A stretch of 64,000 bases of DNA, from NCBI GenBank assembly GCA_900317305.1, contig ONGG01000022.1:1-64000 (forward strand), read 5' to 3'. The translations under genes and the position numbers were made by a program. The notes beneath the pieces are model-generated. The model was not told where the DNA came from. It saw only the letters and a list, made by a program, of their open reading frames with translations, and did no database searches. Source of the DNA: an uncultured Prevotellaceae bacterium (GTDB taxonomy: Bacteria > Bacteroidota > Bacteroidia > Bacteroidales > Bacteroidaceae). How positions within the stretch are numbered: the stretch's first letter is position 1; each line of letters starts with the position of its first letter. This document shows positions 7,220-15,133 of the stretch, one piece after another.

Positions 7220-9564
7220 TGTTCTTGTGATAATTGCTCATGCATATGGGCGGCTGCCGAACGGCCGTCTCCCATGGCCAAAATTACAGTGGCGCCACCA
7301 CGGACGATGTCGCCGCCGGCAAACAGACCGTGGCGCGACGACTCCATGTTCTCGTTCACCACGATAGTGTTCTTGCGACCCAGTTCCAGTCCCTCTACAC
7401 TCTTGGGTACCAAGGGGTTGGGAGATACACCGATGGCCACAATTACCTGGTCTACATCGATGGTCTTCGTCTCGCCGGTAGGCTCCGGACGACGACGCCC
7501 GCTGGCATCGGGCTCGCCGAGGCGCATCACCTCGAGAACAGCCTTGCAGACGGCTCCTTTCTCGTCGCCGATATACTCGATGGGGTTGTGCAGCGTCAGG
7601 AAGTCGATGCCTTCTTCCTTGGCGTGCTTCACCTCTTCCAGACGGGCAGGCATCTCAGCCTCACTGCGGCGGTATACCAGCGTCACCTTCGCGCCCAGGC
7701 GCTTGGCGGTGCGCACCGAGTCCATGGCGGTGTTGCCGCCGCCTACCACCATCACGTTCGTGGCGGGATTGAGCGGGGTGTCGGTGGTGGGGTTGGCAGC
7801 GTCCATCAGGTTCACACGAGTCAGATACTCGTTCGACGACATGATGTTGATGAGATTCTCGCCGGGGATGTCCATGAAGTTGGGCAGGCCGGCACCCGAA
7901 CCCACGAAGATGCCTTTGAATCCGTCGGCCTCAAGGTCGCTGATAGAGATGGTCTTGCCTACGATGCAGTCGGTCTGGAAGTGGACGCCCATCTTCCGCA
8001 GGTTGTCAATCTCCACATCCACGATGTGGTTCGGAAGACGGAACTCGGGAATGCCGTATTTCAGCACACCGCCTATCTCATGGAGGGCCTCAAACACATA
8101 CACGTCGTAGCCGTGCTTCACCATGTCGCCGGCAAAACTCAGTCCGGCAGGACCCGAACCTACCACGGCCACCTTGATGCCATTGAAGGGGGCTACCTCG
8201 GGAATGCTCATGTTGCCGCTCTCACGCTCGAAGTCGGCGGCAAACCGCTCCAGATAGCCGATGGCTACGGCGGGCTCGTTCATCTTCAGATGGATACAGC
8301 GCGACTCGCACTGCTTCTCCTGCGGACAGACACGGCCGCAGACGGCGGGCAGCGCCGAGGTGTCTTTCAGCACCTTGGCGGCGGCCAGGAACTGGCCACG
8401 CTCGATGTTCTTGATGAAGGAGGGGATGTTCACGCCTACCGGACAGCCTTCCACGCAGGTGGGCTTCGCACAGTCAAGACAGCGCTTGGCCTCGGTCAGT
8501 GCCATCTCTTTCGTCAGACCCTGGTTCACCTCCTCCAGGCGGGTGGTGGCACGGTATACGGGGTCGAGTTCGGGCATCACCACGCGTGGGATGGCGGTGC
8601 GCTCCTTCGGCTTCATCTGCGAGCGGAGAGCCTTGCGCCACTCGGCATTCCGGTCGGTCAGTATCTCTATGGTGTCGTTGGTGGGGTCGTCGTCCATCAC
8701 GATGTCAGTGGTGTCTACCACCACCTGCTCCTCTACGTTGCCCAAATGCTCCTCAAAGTGCTCCAGCTCCTCCTGCTCGGCGCGCTTGAAGGTGCCCATG
8801 CGCTTGAACATCTCGTCCCAGTCTACCAGACTGCCGTCGAACTCCGGACCGTCGATACACACGAAGCGGGTCTTGCCGCCGATGGTCAGACGACAGGCAC
8901 CACACATGCCGGTGCCGTCTACCATGATGGTGTTCAGCGACACGTCGGTGGGGATGTTGTATTTCTGGGTGAGCAGACAGCAGAATTTCATCATGATGGG
9001 AGGACCGATGGCAAATACCTTGTCGATATGTTCCTGGTTGATGAGTTTCTCAATGCCGATGGTCACCACACCTTTTTCTCCATAACTGCCGTCGTCGGTC
9101 ATGATGATGGTCTCGTCGCTGTTGGCACGCACCTGGTCCTCAAGGATGATGAGGTCTTTCGAACGGCCGGCGAGCACGCTCAGCACGCGGTTGCCAGCGG
9201 CTTTCAGTGCCTTGATGATGGGGAGCATGGGAGCCACGCCAACACCACCTCCAGCACAGATCACCGTACCGAAGTTCTCGATGTGGGTGGGGTTGCCAAG
9301 CGGACCCACCACGTCGGTCACATAGTCGCCAACGTTCAGGTCGCACAGCTTGATCGATGAGAGTCCTACTTTCTGCACCACCAGCGTGATGCTGCCTTTG
9401 GCCAGGTCGGCATCGGCAATGGTGAGAGGCATGCGCTCGCCTTTCTTGCCCACACGCACAATCACGAAGTTGCCGGCCTTGCGACTCTTGGCAATCAGCG
9501 GGGCTTCTATCTCGAAAAGGAACACCTTCTCCGAGAACTGTTCTTTTCTTAATATGCGATTCAT
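7216..9564 (-). CDS. Fused NfnAB/SudAB-type oxidoreductase (DHOD B electron-transfer subunit plus GltD-like subunit)
   Basis: A 782-residue fusion of two flavoproteins. Residues 1 to about 260 resemble the electron-transfer subunit of dihydroorotate dehydrogenase B (FAD/NAD binding, with cysteines of a [2Fe-2S] site in GTGMCGACRLTIGG near 220). From about 330 there is a GltD-like domain: the cysteines of two [4Fe-4S] sites (CLDCAKPTCVEGCPVG and VCGRVCPQEKQCESRC), the FAD loop VAVVGSGPAGLSF and the NAD(P)H loop VMVVGGGNTAMDS. Separate homologues form the electron-bifurcating NADH-dependent ferredoxin:NADP+ oxidoreductase or sulfide dehydrogenase. It lies 23 bases after serS. The label glutamate synthase is common for this fusion, but no glutaminase or synthase subunit is nearby. 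Confidence 0.88.
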   Translation of the reverse strand: MNRILRKEQFSEKVFLFEIEAPLIAKSRKAGNFVIVRVGKKGERMPLTIADADLAKGSITLVVQKVGLSSIKLCDLNVGDYVTDVVGPLGNPTHIENFGTVICAGGGVGVAPMLPIIKALKAAGNRVLSVLAGRSKDLIILEDQVRANSDETIIMTDDGSYGEKGVVTIGIEKLINQEHIDKVFAIGPPIMMKFCCLLTQKYNIPTDVSLNTIMVDGTGMCGACRLTIGGKTRFVCIDGPEFDGSLVDWDEMFKRMGTFKRAEQEELEHFEEHLGNVEEQVVVDTTDIVMDDDPTNDTIEILTDRNAEWRKALRSQMKPKERTAIPRVVMPELDPVYRATTRLEEVNQGLTKEMALTEAKRCLDCAKPTCVEGCPVGVNIPSFIKNIERGQFLAAAKVLKDTSALPAVCGRVCPQEKQCESRCIHLKMNEPAVAIGYLERFAADFERESGNMSIPEVAPFNGIKVAVVGSGPAGLSFAGDMVKHGYDVYVFEALHEIGGVLKYGIPEFRLPNHIVDVEIDNLRKMGVHFQTDCIVGKTISISDLEADGFKGIFVGSGAGLPNFMDIPGENLINIMSSNEYLTRVNLMDAANPTTDTPLNPATNVMVVGGGNTAMDSVRTAKRLGAKVTLVYRRSEAEMPARLEEVKHAKEEGIDFLTLHNPIEYIGDEKGAVCKAVLEVMRLGEPDASGRRRPEPTGETKTIDVDQVIVAIGVSPNPLVPKSVEGLELGRKNTIVVNENMESSRHGLFAGGDIVRGGATVILAMGDGRSAAAHMHEQLSQEQ

Positions 9565-9587
9565 AATAGAGTGTATGGTTGCTGTGA

Positions 9588-10880
9588 TTAGTCAAAATTC
9601 TTGTCGTCGAGCATCTCGAAACCGCAGTAGGGCACAAGGCACTTCGGTACGCGGATGCCTTCCTCGCACTGGTTGTTCTCCAGAATGGCGGCCACGATGC
9701 GCGGCAGGGCAAGGGCAGAGCCATTCAAGGTGTGGCACAGCTCTATCTTCTTGTCATCGGCATGACGGTAACGACACTTCAGACGGTTGGCCTGGTAACT
9801 CTCGAAGTTGGATACCGACGAAACCTCCAACCAGCGGCCTTGGGCGGCACTCCATATCTCGAAGTCGTAGCAAAGGGCGGCGGTGAAGCTCATATCACCA
9901 CCACACAGGCGAAGGATATGGTAGGGCTGCTCCAATTTCTGCATCAGACCCTCCACATGGGCGAGCATCTCGTTCAGACTCTCATACGAGTGCTGGGGGG
10001 TGTCGATACGCACAATCTCTACCTTGTCGAACTGGTGCAGGCGGTTCAGGCCACGCACGTCCTTGCCGTAGCTGCCGGCCTCGCGACGGAAACAGCCCGA
10101 GTAGGCACAGCGCTTGATGGGAAGTGAGGCCTCGTCGAGAATCACGTCACGGAAAATGTTGGTCACGGGAACCTCGGCGGTGGGGATAAGATAAAGGTTG
10201 TCGAGGGTGCAGTGATACATCTGGCCCTCCTTGTCGGGCAACTGTCCGGTGCCGTAGCCAGAGGCCTCGTTCACTACGTAGGGAGGCTGAACCTCCAGAT
10301 AGCCGCTCTTGCGGGCCTCCTCAAGGAAGAAAGCCTCAAGGGCACGCTGGAAACGGGCCATCTTGCCAATATATACGGGGAATCCCGAACCTGTGATCTT
10401 CACACCAAGGTCGAAATCAATCAGGTTGTATTTCTTGCAGAGGTCCCAGTGGCAGAGGGCGCCTTCAGGAAGCTGGGGCTTCTCGCCGCCTTCCTTCACC
10501 ACAATGTTGCCGCTGGCATCAGCGCCTTCAGGAACAATCTCATTGGGGATGTTGGGGATGGTGCACAGCAGTGCGGTCATCTCTTTCTCGGCATTGGCCA
10601 TCTGCTCTTCCAACTCCTTGTCGCGTTGCTTCAACTTCGACACCTCGTTCTTGGCGGCCTCGGCCTCCTCGCGCTTGCCTTGCTTCATCAGACTGCCTAT
10701 CTGGGCGGCCATCTGCTTGGCGTGCATCTTTGTGTTGTCCAACTCGCGCTGGGCTTCGCGGCGGCGCTTGTCAATGGCAAGCACGTTCTCAATAGCCTCA
10801 CGGGCTCCTTTGAAATGTTTCTTCTCCAAACCGGCAATCACACGCTCGGTTTCTTCGCTGATAAGTTTAAGTGTAAGCAT
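9588..10880 (-). CDS. serS: Seryl-tRNA synthetase
   Basis: A class II aminoacyl-tRNA synthetase charging tRNA-Ser. The 430-residue protein starts with the long antiparallel coiled coil of bacterial SerRS (residues 30-100, rich in Lys, Glu and Gln) that grips the tRNA. The catalytic core follows, with motif 2 around CFRREAGSYGKDVRGLNRLH (residue 265) and motif 3 around NGSALALPRIVAAILENNQ (residue 390). It is the first gene of a three-gene operon and has a good promoter at 10938-10968. Confidence 0.97.
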   Translation of the reverse strand: MLTLKLISEETERVIAGLEKKHFKGAREAIENVLAIDKRRREAQRELDNTKMHAKQMAAQIGSLMKQGKREEAEAAKNEVSKLKQRDKELEEQMANAEKEMTALLCTIPNIPNEIVPEGADASGNIVVKEGGEKPQLPEGALCHWDLCKKYNLIDFDLGVKITGSGFPVYIGKMARFQRALEAFFLEEARKSGYLEVQPPYVVNEASGYGTGQLPDKEGQMYHCTLDNLYLIPTAEVPVTNIFRDVILDEASLPIKRCAYSGCFRREAGSYGKDVRGLNRLHQFDKVEIVRIDTPQHSYESLNEMLAHVEGLMQKLEQPYHILRLCGGDMSFTAALCYDFEIWSAAQGRWLEVSSVSNFESYQANRLKCRYRHADDKKIELCHTLNGSALALPRIVAAILENNQCEEGIRVPKCLVPYCGFEMLDDKNFD

Positions 10881-10937
10881 AATATATAAATAATTATATT
10901 TTCAGACGGTTTTCAACCCTGATCTCCTTTCATTCTG

Positions 10938-10968
10938 CAAAGGTAGTGCAAGGCGAGCGAAAAGCAAA
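10938..10968 (-). promoter_or_regulatory. Promoter of the serS operon
   Basis: On the minus strand a TTTG (10965-10968), a 19-base spacer and TACCTTTG (10938-10945) form a full -33/-7 pair about 58 bases before serS. Confidence 0.75.
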
Positions 10969-11073
10969 ATAAATCGAAGATTTTTTGCTTTTCCAAGCCG
11001 CTGCCTACCTTCGCCGCGCAGCGGCAAAGTAGTGAAAACCGAATGGAAAGCAAAAGAAATCGAAGATTATTTT
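10938..11073. repeat. Imperfect direct repeat in the serS / metal-ATPase intergenic region
   Basis: The segment 10938-10985 recurs in degenerate form at 11025-11073; both contain CAAAG-TAGTG and end in AAATCGAAGATT. The first copy includes the serS promoter. Between the copies is GCCGCTG (10997-11003) with an inverted match at GCAGCGGC. The rest of the 348-base gap (10881-11228) holds a 21-bp palindrome, the ATPase promoter and short AACTCCTG repeats; I see no gene. Confidence 0.55.
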
Positions 11074-11134
11074 GAATCCAGGGCTATTGTCTGAACTCCT
11101 GCAACTTCTGAACTCCTGAACTCCTGAAAATAGC

Positions 11135-11155
11135 ATTTGCAACTCAGTTGCAAAT
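11135..11155. promoter_or_regulatory. Perfect 21-bp palindrome, candidate operator
   Basis: ATTTGCAACT and AGTTGCAAAT are exact inverted repeats around a single C. The site lies 24 bases upstream of the -33 element of the metal ATPase gene, where a metal-responsive regulator could bind. The regulator itself is not in this window. Confidence 0.55.
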
Positions 11156-11179
11156 ATCCGCACATTCTCTCCGCAACCC

Positions 11180-11210
11180 TTGGCCGCACCGTCATATCAC
11201 CCTATCTTTG
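11180..11210 (+). promoter_or_regulatory. Promoter of the metal-transporting ATPase gene
   Basis: TTG at 11180-11182, a 20-base spacer and TATCTTTG at 11203-11210 fit the Bacteroidota consensus, 18 bases before the chosen ATG at 11229. Confidence 0.75.
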
Positions 11211-11228
11211 CATCAAAAACCAACGGAT

Positions 11229-13283
11229 ATGAATACAAAAACCATTCGAATCATCCTTACCGTCGTACTTCTCATTGCGGCGGTCATCATCGAGAAGACC
11301 TGCGCATTGCCCACATGGCAGATGCTCTGCATTTTCCTCGTTCCCTATATCATCATCTCCTACGATGTGCTAGGCGAGGCGGCTGAGGGCATCGCCCATG
11401 GCGAACCGTTCAACGAGCATCTTCTCATGTCGATAGCCACCATCGGTGCCCTCGTCATCGGCTTCCTTCCGGGAGCGGAGACAGAATTTGCCGAGGCGGT
11501 CTTTGTCATGCTTTTCTTCCAGGTGGGCGAATTGCTCGAGGAATATGCCGAGGGCAAGAGCCGCGACTCCATCTCCCACCTCATGGATATCCGACCCGAC
11601 TCGGCTGCCTTACTGCGTGATGGCCAGACCGTCGTCCTGCCTCCCGAACAGGTGGAGGTGGGCGAGACCATTGTCGTACGTCCGGGCGAGAAAATTCCGC
11701 TCGACGGCACCATTGTCAAGGGGACTTCCAGCCTGAATACCGTGGCGCTCACTGGTGAGAGCATCCCCAGGGATGTGGCCGTCGACGACGAGGCCATCTC
11801 GGGGTGTGTCAACCTCTCCGGTGTGCTGCATATCAAGGTCAGCAAGCCCTTTGGCGAGTCTACAGTGTCTAAAATTATCAACCTCGTCGAGAATGCCAGC
11901 GAGAAGAAGTCGAAGAGCGAGACGTTCATTTCCAAGTTCGCTCGTGTCTATACGCCCATCGTGGTCATCGCTGCGGTGGTGGTGGCATTGCTGCCGCCAT
12001 TGCTCAGCCACGACTTCGCTGCCACATTCCCCACATGGCTCTATCGCGCCCTCCTGTTCCTTGTGGTCTCGTGCCCGTGTGCGCTGGTCATCTCCGTGCC
12101 CCTCTCTTTCTTCGGCGGCATCGGTGGGGCTTCGCGGAAGGGTATCCTCATCAAGGGAGCGTCCTATATGGACACGCTGGCTAAGGTGCAGACGGTGGTC
12201 TTCGACAAGACGGGCACCCTCACCCATGGCGTGTTTGAGGTCGACGCCGTGCATCCCGAGCAGGTCGACGAGCGTCATCTGCTCCACCTCGCCGCTCACG
12301 TCGAGCGCTTCAGCAACCATCCCATCGCCATCTCACTGAAGAATGCCTACCCTGAGGAGAACGACGACTGCGACGTAGAGGTGTTGGAGGAACTGGCGGG
12401 TAAAGGTATCCGGGCCAGAGTGAACGGCGACGAGGTTTGTGTGGGCAATACCAAAATGATGGATGTGGTGGGGGCTTCGTGGCGCGACTGCCACAAGGTA
12501 GGCTCTATCGTGCATGTGAGCATCAACGGGGTCTACGCCGGTCACATCGTCATCTCCGACAAGGTGAAGGACGACGCCAAGGAGGCTGTCGACAGTCTGC
12601 GACAGATAGGAGTGGCCCATACCGTGTTGCTCACGGGCGACCGGAAGGAGGTGGGCGAGGAAGTGGCTCGACAACTGGGCATCGACGAATGCCACACACA
12701 GTTGCTTCCTGACGAGAAGGTCGATTGCATGCAACAGCTCCTCGACCGTCGTGATGAGAAGGCTTCACTGGCTTTCGTGGGCGATGGCATCAACGACGCT
12801 CCCGTATTGGCAAGGGCCGATGTGGGTATCGCCATGGGAGCGCTGGGCTCGGATGCGGCCATCGAGGCAGCCGATGTGGTGCTCATGGACGATAGCCCGA
12901 AGAAGGTGGCCACGGCCATCTCCATCTCACGGCGCACCATCTCCATCGCCCGACAGAATGTGGTGTTCGCCATCGCTGTCAAGTTGCTGGTGCTGCTCCT
13001 TGCCGCACTGGGACTGGCCACCATGTGGATGGCTGTGTTCGCCGACGTAGGTGTGACGGTCATTGCCGTGATCAACGCCATGCGCACCCTAGGGCTCAAG
13101 CATTTCCACCTCTCCCTTCACGACCTCTTCGAAGCTGGAGAAGGGCACCACCATCATCACCACCACCATCACCATGATGACCATGACCACGCCCATCATG
13201 CCCATGACGCCCATGACCACGATGATCACGCCCACGAATGCTATGATTGTCACCATGCCCATCATGCCCATGATGCCCATTAA
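11229..13283 (+). CDS. P1B-type metal-transporting ATPase (Zn/Cd/Pb exporter type) with His-rich C-terminal tail
   Basis: A 684-residue inner-membrane pump that expels divalent metals using ATP. The ATG at 11229 follows the promoter; an upstream in-frame ATG at 11148 lies within the palindrome and promoter region. I see the SCPCALVISVP metal site in the membrane near residue 280, the phosphorylated Asp in DKTGTLTHG near 325, GDGINDAPVLARADVG near 520, and the Asp of ADVGVTVIAVINAMR in the last span, which is typical of the Zn/Cd group. The usual N-terminal heavy-metal-binding domain is absent. Instead the last 48 residues are mostly His, Asp and Ala, with two Cys. Zn, Cd, Co or Pb are the likely substrates; which of them is not decided by sequence. 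Confidence 0.9.
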   Translation: MNTKTIRIILTVVLLIAAVIIEKTCALPTWQMLCIFLVPYIIISYDVLGEAAEGIAHGEPFNEHLLMSIATIGALVIGFLPGAETEFAEAVFVMLFFQVGELLEEYAEGKSRDSISHLMDIRPDSAALLRDGQTVVLPPEQVEVGETIVVRPGEKIPLDGTIVKGTSSLNTVALTGESIPRDVAVDDEAISGCVNLSGVLHIKVSKPFGESTVSKIINLVENASEKKSKSETFISKFARVYTPIVVIAAVVVALLPPLLSHDFAATFPTWLYRALLFLVVSCPCALVISVPLSFFGGIGGASRKGILIKGASYMDTLAKVQTVVFDKTGTLTHGVFEVDAVHPEQVDERHLLHLAAHVERFSNHPIAISLKNAYPEENDDCDVEVLEELAGKGIRARVNGDEVCVGNTKMMDVVGASWRDCHKVGSIVHVSINGVYAGHIVISDKVKDDAKEAVDSLRQIGVAHTVLLTGDRKEVGEEVARQLGIDECHTQLLPDEKVDCMQQLLDRRDEKASLAFVGDGINDAPVLARADVGIAMGALGSDAAIEAADVVLMDDSPKKVATAISISRRTISIARQNVVFAIAVKLLVLLLAALGLATMWMAVFADVGVTVIAVINAMRTLGLKHFHLSLHDLFEAGEGHHHHHHHHHHDDHDHAHHAHDAHDHDDHAHECYDCHHAHHAHDAH

Positions 13284-13326
13284 GCCCATCATGCCCATTA
13301 AGCCCATGATGCCCATATAGCCCATA
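13140..13326 (+). repeat. CAT/GCCCAT-rich tract encoding the His tail and running past the stop codon
   Basis: Short units such as CATGATGCCCAT and CATCATGCCCAT encode the His-rich tail of the ATPase. The same units continue in the same frame beyond the TAA at 13281-13283, interrupted by a second TAA, to about 13326. Such a tract is prone to length change. Confidence 0.7.
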
Positions 13327-13333
13327 AAAAAAA

Positions 13334-13377
13334 CCTCCCCCTGTCAGCATAAGCCGGCAGGGGGAGGCCTTTTTTCA
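13334..13377. terminator. Bidirectional terminator between the metal ATPase and GH9 genes
   Basis: A 10-bp GC-rich stem (CCTCCCCCTG at 13334-13343 with CAGGGGGAGG at 13358-13367) has an A-run before it and a T-run after it. It serves both convergent genes. Confidence 0.92.
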
Positions 13378-13389
13378 CTCCTTCAACAA

Positions 13390-15105
13390 TCAGATGATGG
13401 CATCAATCCAGCACACCAAGGCTGCCAGACAAGCGTTCCAGTTGATGGCTATCTCGTTGGAGGCATACGAGGCCGTGTCGTCGAGATACGACTCGTCGGG
13501 AGCCGACGATGCGTAAGTGAGGTTCGACCCCTTGTCTTGCTGACCGGGATTCGGCCCGCCTACCAGCATCCCGGGGAAGGGCTCTGCTATGCCGTCGGCT
13601 GCCGACGGACGATGGTGTGGATTCATTGGCGAGTGCTGCCCAAAGCCGGTCACATAGCAATAGCCCAGGGCATTGCGGCCCAGCACATAGTCCAGACAGC
13701 GCAGGGCGTCGGCATTGTAGTCTTTCTTCGTGGCCTGGGTGGCAAAGAGCAACGCCACGCCAGGGGCACAGAACCGCTCGGCCAGACAGCCCCAGCCAAA
13801 GTCCTTGGCCACATCGCCTACTGGAGTTTGGAAATTGGAGGACTTCACCTGTCCCGACAAGCGCTCGGCATACTCGCTGATCATTGGCGTGAACATGTCG
13901 CGCATCTTGGTGTTCGACGAAGTGAGCCAGGCGAAGACGCCAAGTCCGGATACCTCTCCCCAAACTGGTGCGTTGAATGCTTTGGGCGCATGGTCCTTGG
14001 CATCATTCAGCCAGGTCTCGTCGCCAAAGAGCAGGTAGAGTTGGGTGGCGGCCCAGAACCACTCGTCGGTGGCATTGCCGTCGCCATACTCGCCCGTCGA
14101 CACCTTGGGTTCGAATTTCCCGTTCATCAGCATTTGCCTGTAGAAAACGGTGGGGTTCTTCTTCGCCCATTCGTAAGCACGGACAGCGGCCTGAGCAGCC
14201 AAAGTGGAGAATTCGGGATAGTCGGCATTGCCCTTGAAGAGACGCGAGGCCTGTGCCATCACAGCGGCGAAGTCGAGGGCGGCGGTCACCGATTTGGCCA
14301 CCACATACCGCTGCTGGTGGCAGTCCTTGGGCATCACGAAACCCTCGAAGTTGGGATTGGTGAGTTTGTGGTACACACCGCCGTCGTAGGGGTCTTGCAT
14401 CGTGAGCATCCAATGCAGGTTGTAGTACATCTCGTCGAGGAAGTCGGGTGTGCTGTTCCCGTTCTCAGGGATGTTGAGCTTCAGGTTGGCGAAATAGGTG
14501 GGTATTTGCTCATAGACAGAGAGCATGATGCCTATCGAGAAGGCGGAGTTGACGATGTATTTGTTGTAGTCACCGGCATCATACCAGCCCCATGGCGAGG
14601 AAATCTCACTGCCTGCGGGGCGCCCGGCCGATGCGGCTGAGGGGTGAATGAGCACACGGGTGTCGGGATGGCCCAGACCGCGAGCGTATTTTCCTGCATA
14701 GCGCTCCTCGATGGGGGTGCCGGTGCGCATCAGGTAGTAGAAATGCAGCGAGGCGTCGGCCAGATCGTGATAGACGTGGGGACGAACGCTGATGGGCACC
14801 GATTGGCTACCCACGCTGAGGGTGTAGTCTCCGGCAGCATCCAGGCCTGTCAGTTCCACAATGTGGCGCTTCTTGCCCGTGAAGGGCGAGATGGCGCTAC
14901 GCACCACCTTGGCTTTTGCTTTTCCCAGGCTCTGCCCATCCGATTGCTGGATGCGCATCTTCTTCGGCGAAACATTGTCGATTACCACAACTTTCTCTTG
15001 GGTGGGCAGGTAACCCACTTGGTTGTAGCGCACCACATCCTGGGCTTGCACCACTGCCGATGAGGCCACGGCCACCATCAGTGTTATCACTAGTCTTGTT
15101 TTCAT
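13390..15105 (-). CDS. Secreted GH9 endoglucanase (cellulase) with N-terminal Ig-like domain
   Basis: A 571-residue exported glycoside hydrolase. A signal peptide (MKTRLVITLMVAVASSAVVQA) precedes a CelD_N immunoglobulin-like domain at about residues 22-110 (VVRYNQVGYLPTQEK), then an (alpha/alpha)6 GH9 domain. Catalytic-site segments are present: GWYDAGDYNKYIVNSAF near 175 with the Asp pair region, GFGQHSPMNPHHRPSAAD near 480, and the proton-donor Glu in ASNEIAINWNA near 551. GH9 enzymes of this layout cut beta-1,4-glucan chains such as cellulose or mixed-linkage glucan. There is no carbohydrate-binding module or sorting domain. It lies downstream of nothing related and is probably a free-standing gene. 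Confidence 0.93.
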   Translation of the reverse strand: MKTRLVITLMVAVASSAVVQAQDVVRYNQVGYLPTQEKVVVIDNVSPKKMRIQQSDGQSLGKAKAKVVRSAISPFTGKKRHIVELTGLDAAGDYTLSVGSQSVPISVRPHVYHDLADASLHFYYLMRTGTPIEERYAGKYARGLGHPDTRVLIHPSAASAGRPAGSEISSPWGWYDAGDYNKYIVNSAFSIGIMLSVYEQIPTYFANLKLNIPENGNSTPDFLDEMYYNLHWMLTMQDPYDGGVYHKLTNPNFEGFVMPKDCHQQRYVVAKSVTAALDFAAVMAQASRLFKGNADYPEFSTLAAQAAVRAYEWAKKNPTVFYRQMLMNGKFEPKVSTGEYGDGNATDEWFWAATQLYLLFGDETWLNDAKDHAPKAFNAPVWGEVSGLGVFAWLTSSNTKMRDMFTPMISEYAERLSGQVKSSNFQTPVGDVAKDFGWGCLAERFCAPGVALLFATQATKKDYNADALRCLDYVLGRNALGYCYVTGFGQHSPMNPHHRPSAADGIAEPFPGMLVGGPNPGQQDKGSNLTYASSAPDESYLDDTASYASNEIAINWNACLAALVCWIDAII

Positions 15106-15133
15106 ATGATTAAATGATTAAGTGTTCATGCTT

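Noticed and set aside
7234-9360. 708-residue plus-strand reading frame opposite the Nfn-type gene
   Set aside because: It is rich in His, Val and Gly with no family match, as expected from the antisense of a GC-rich gene.
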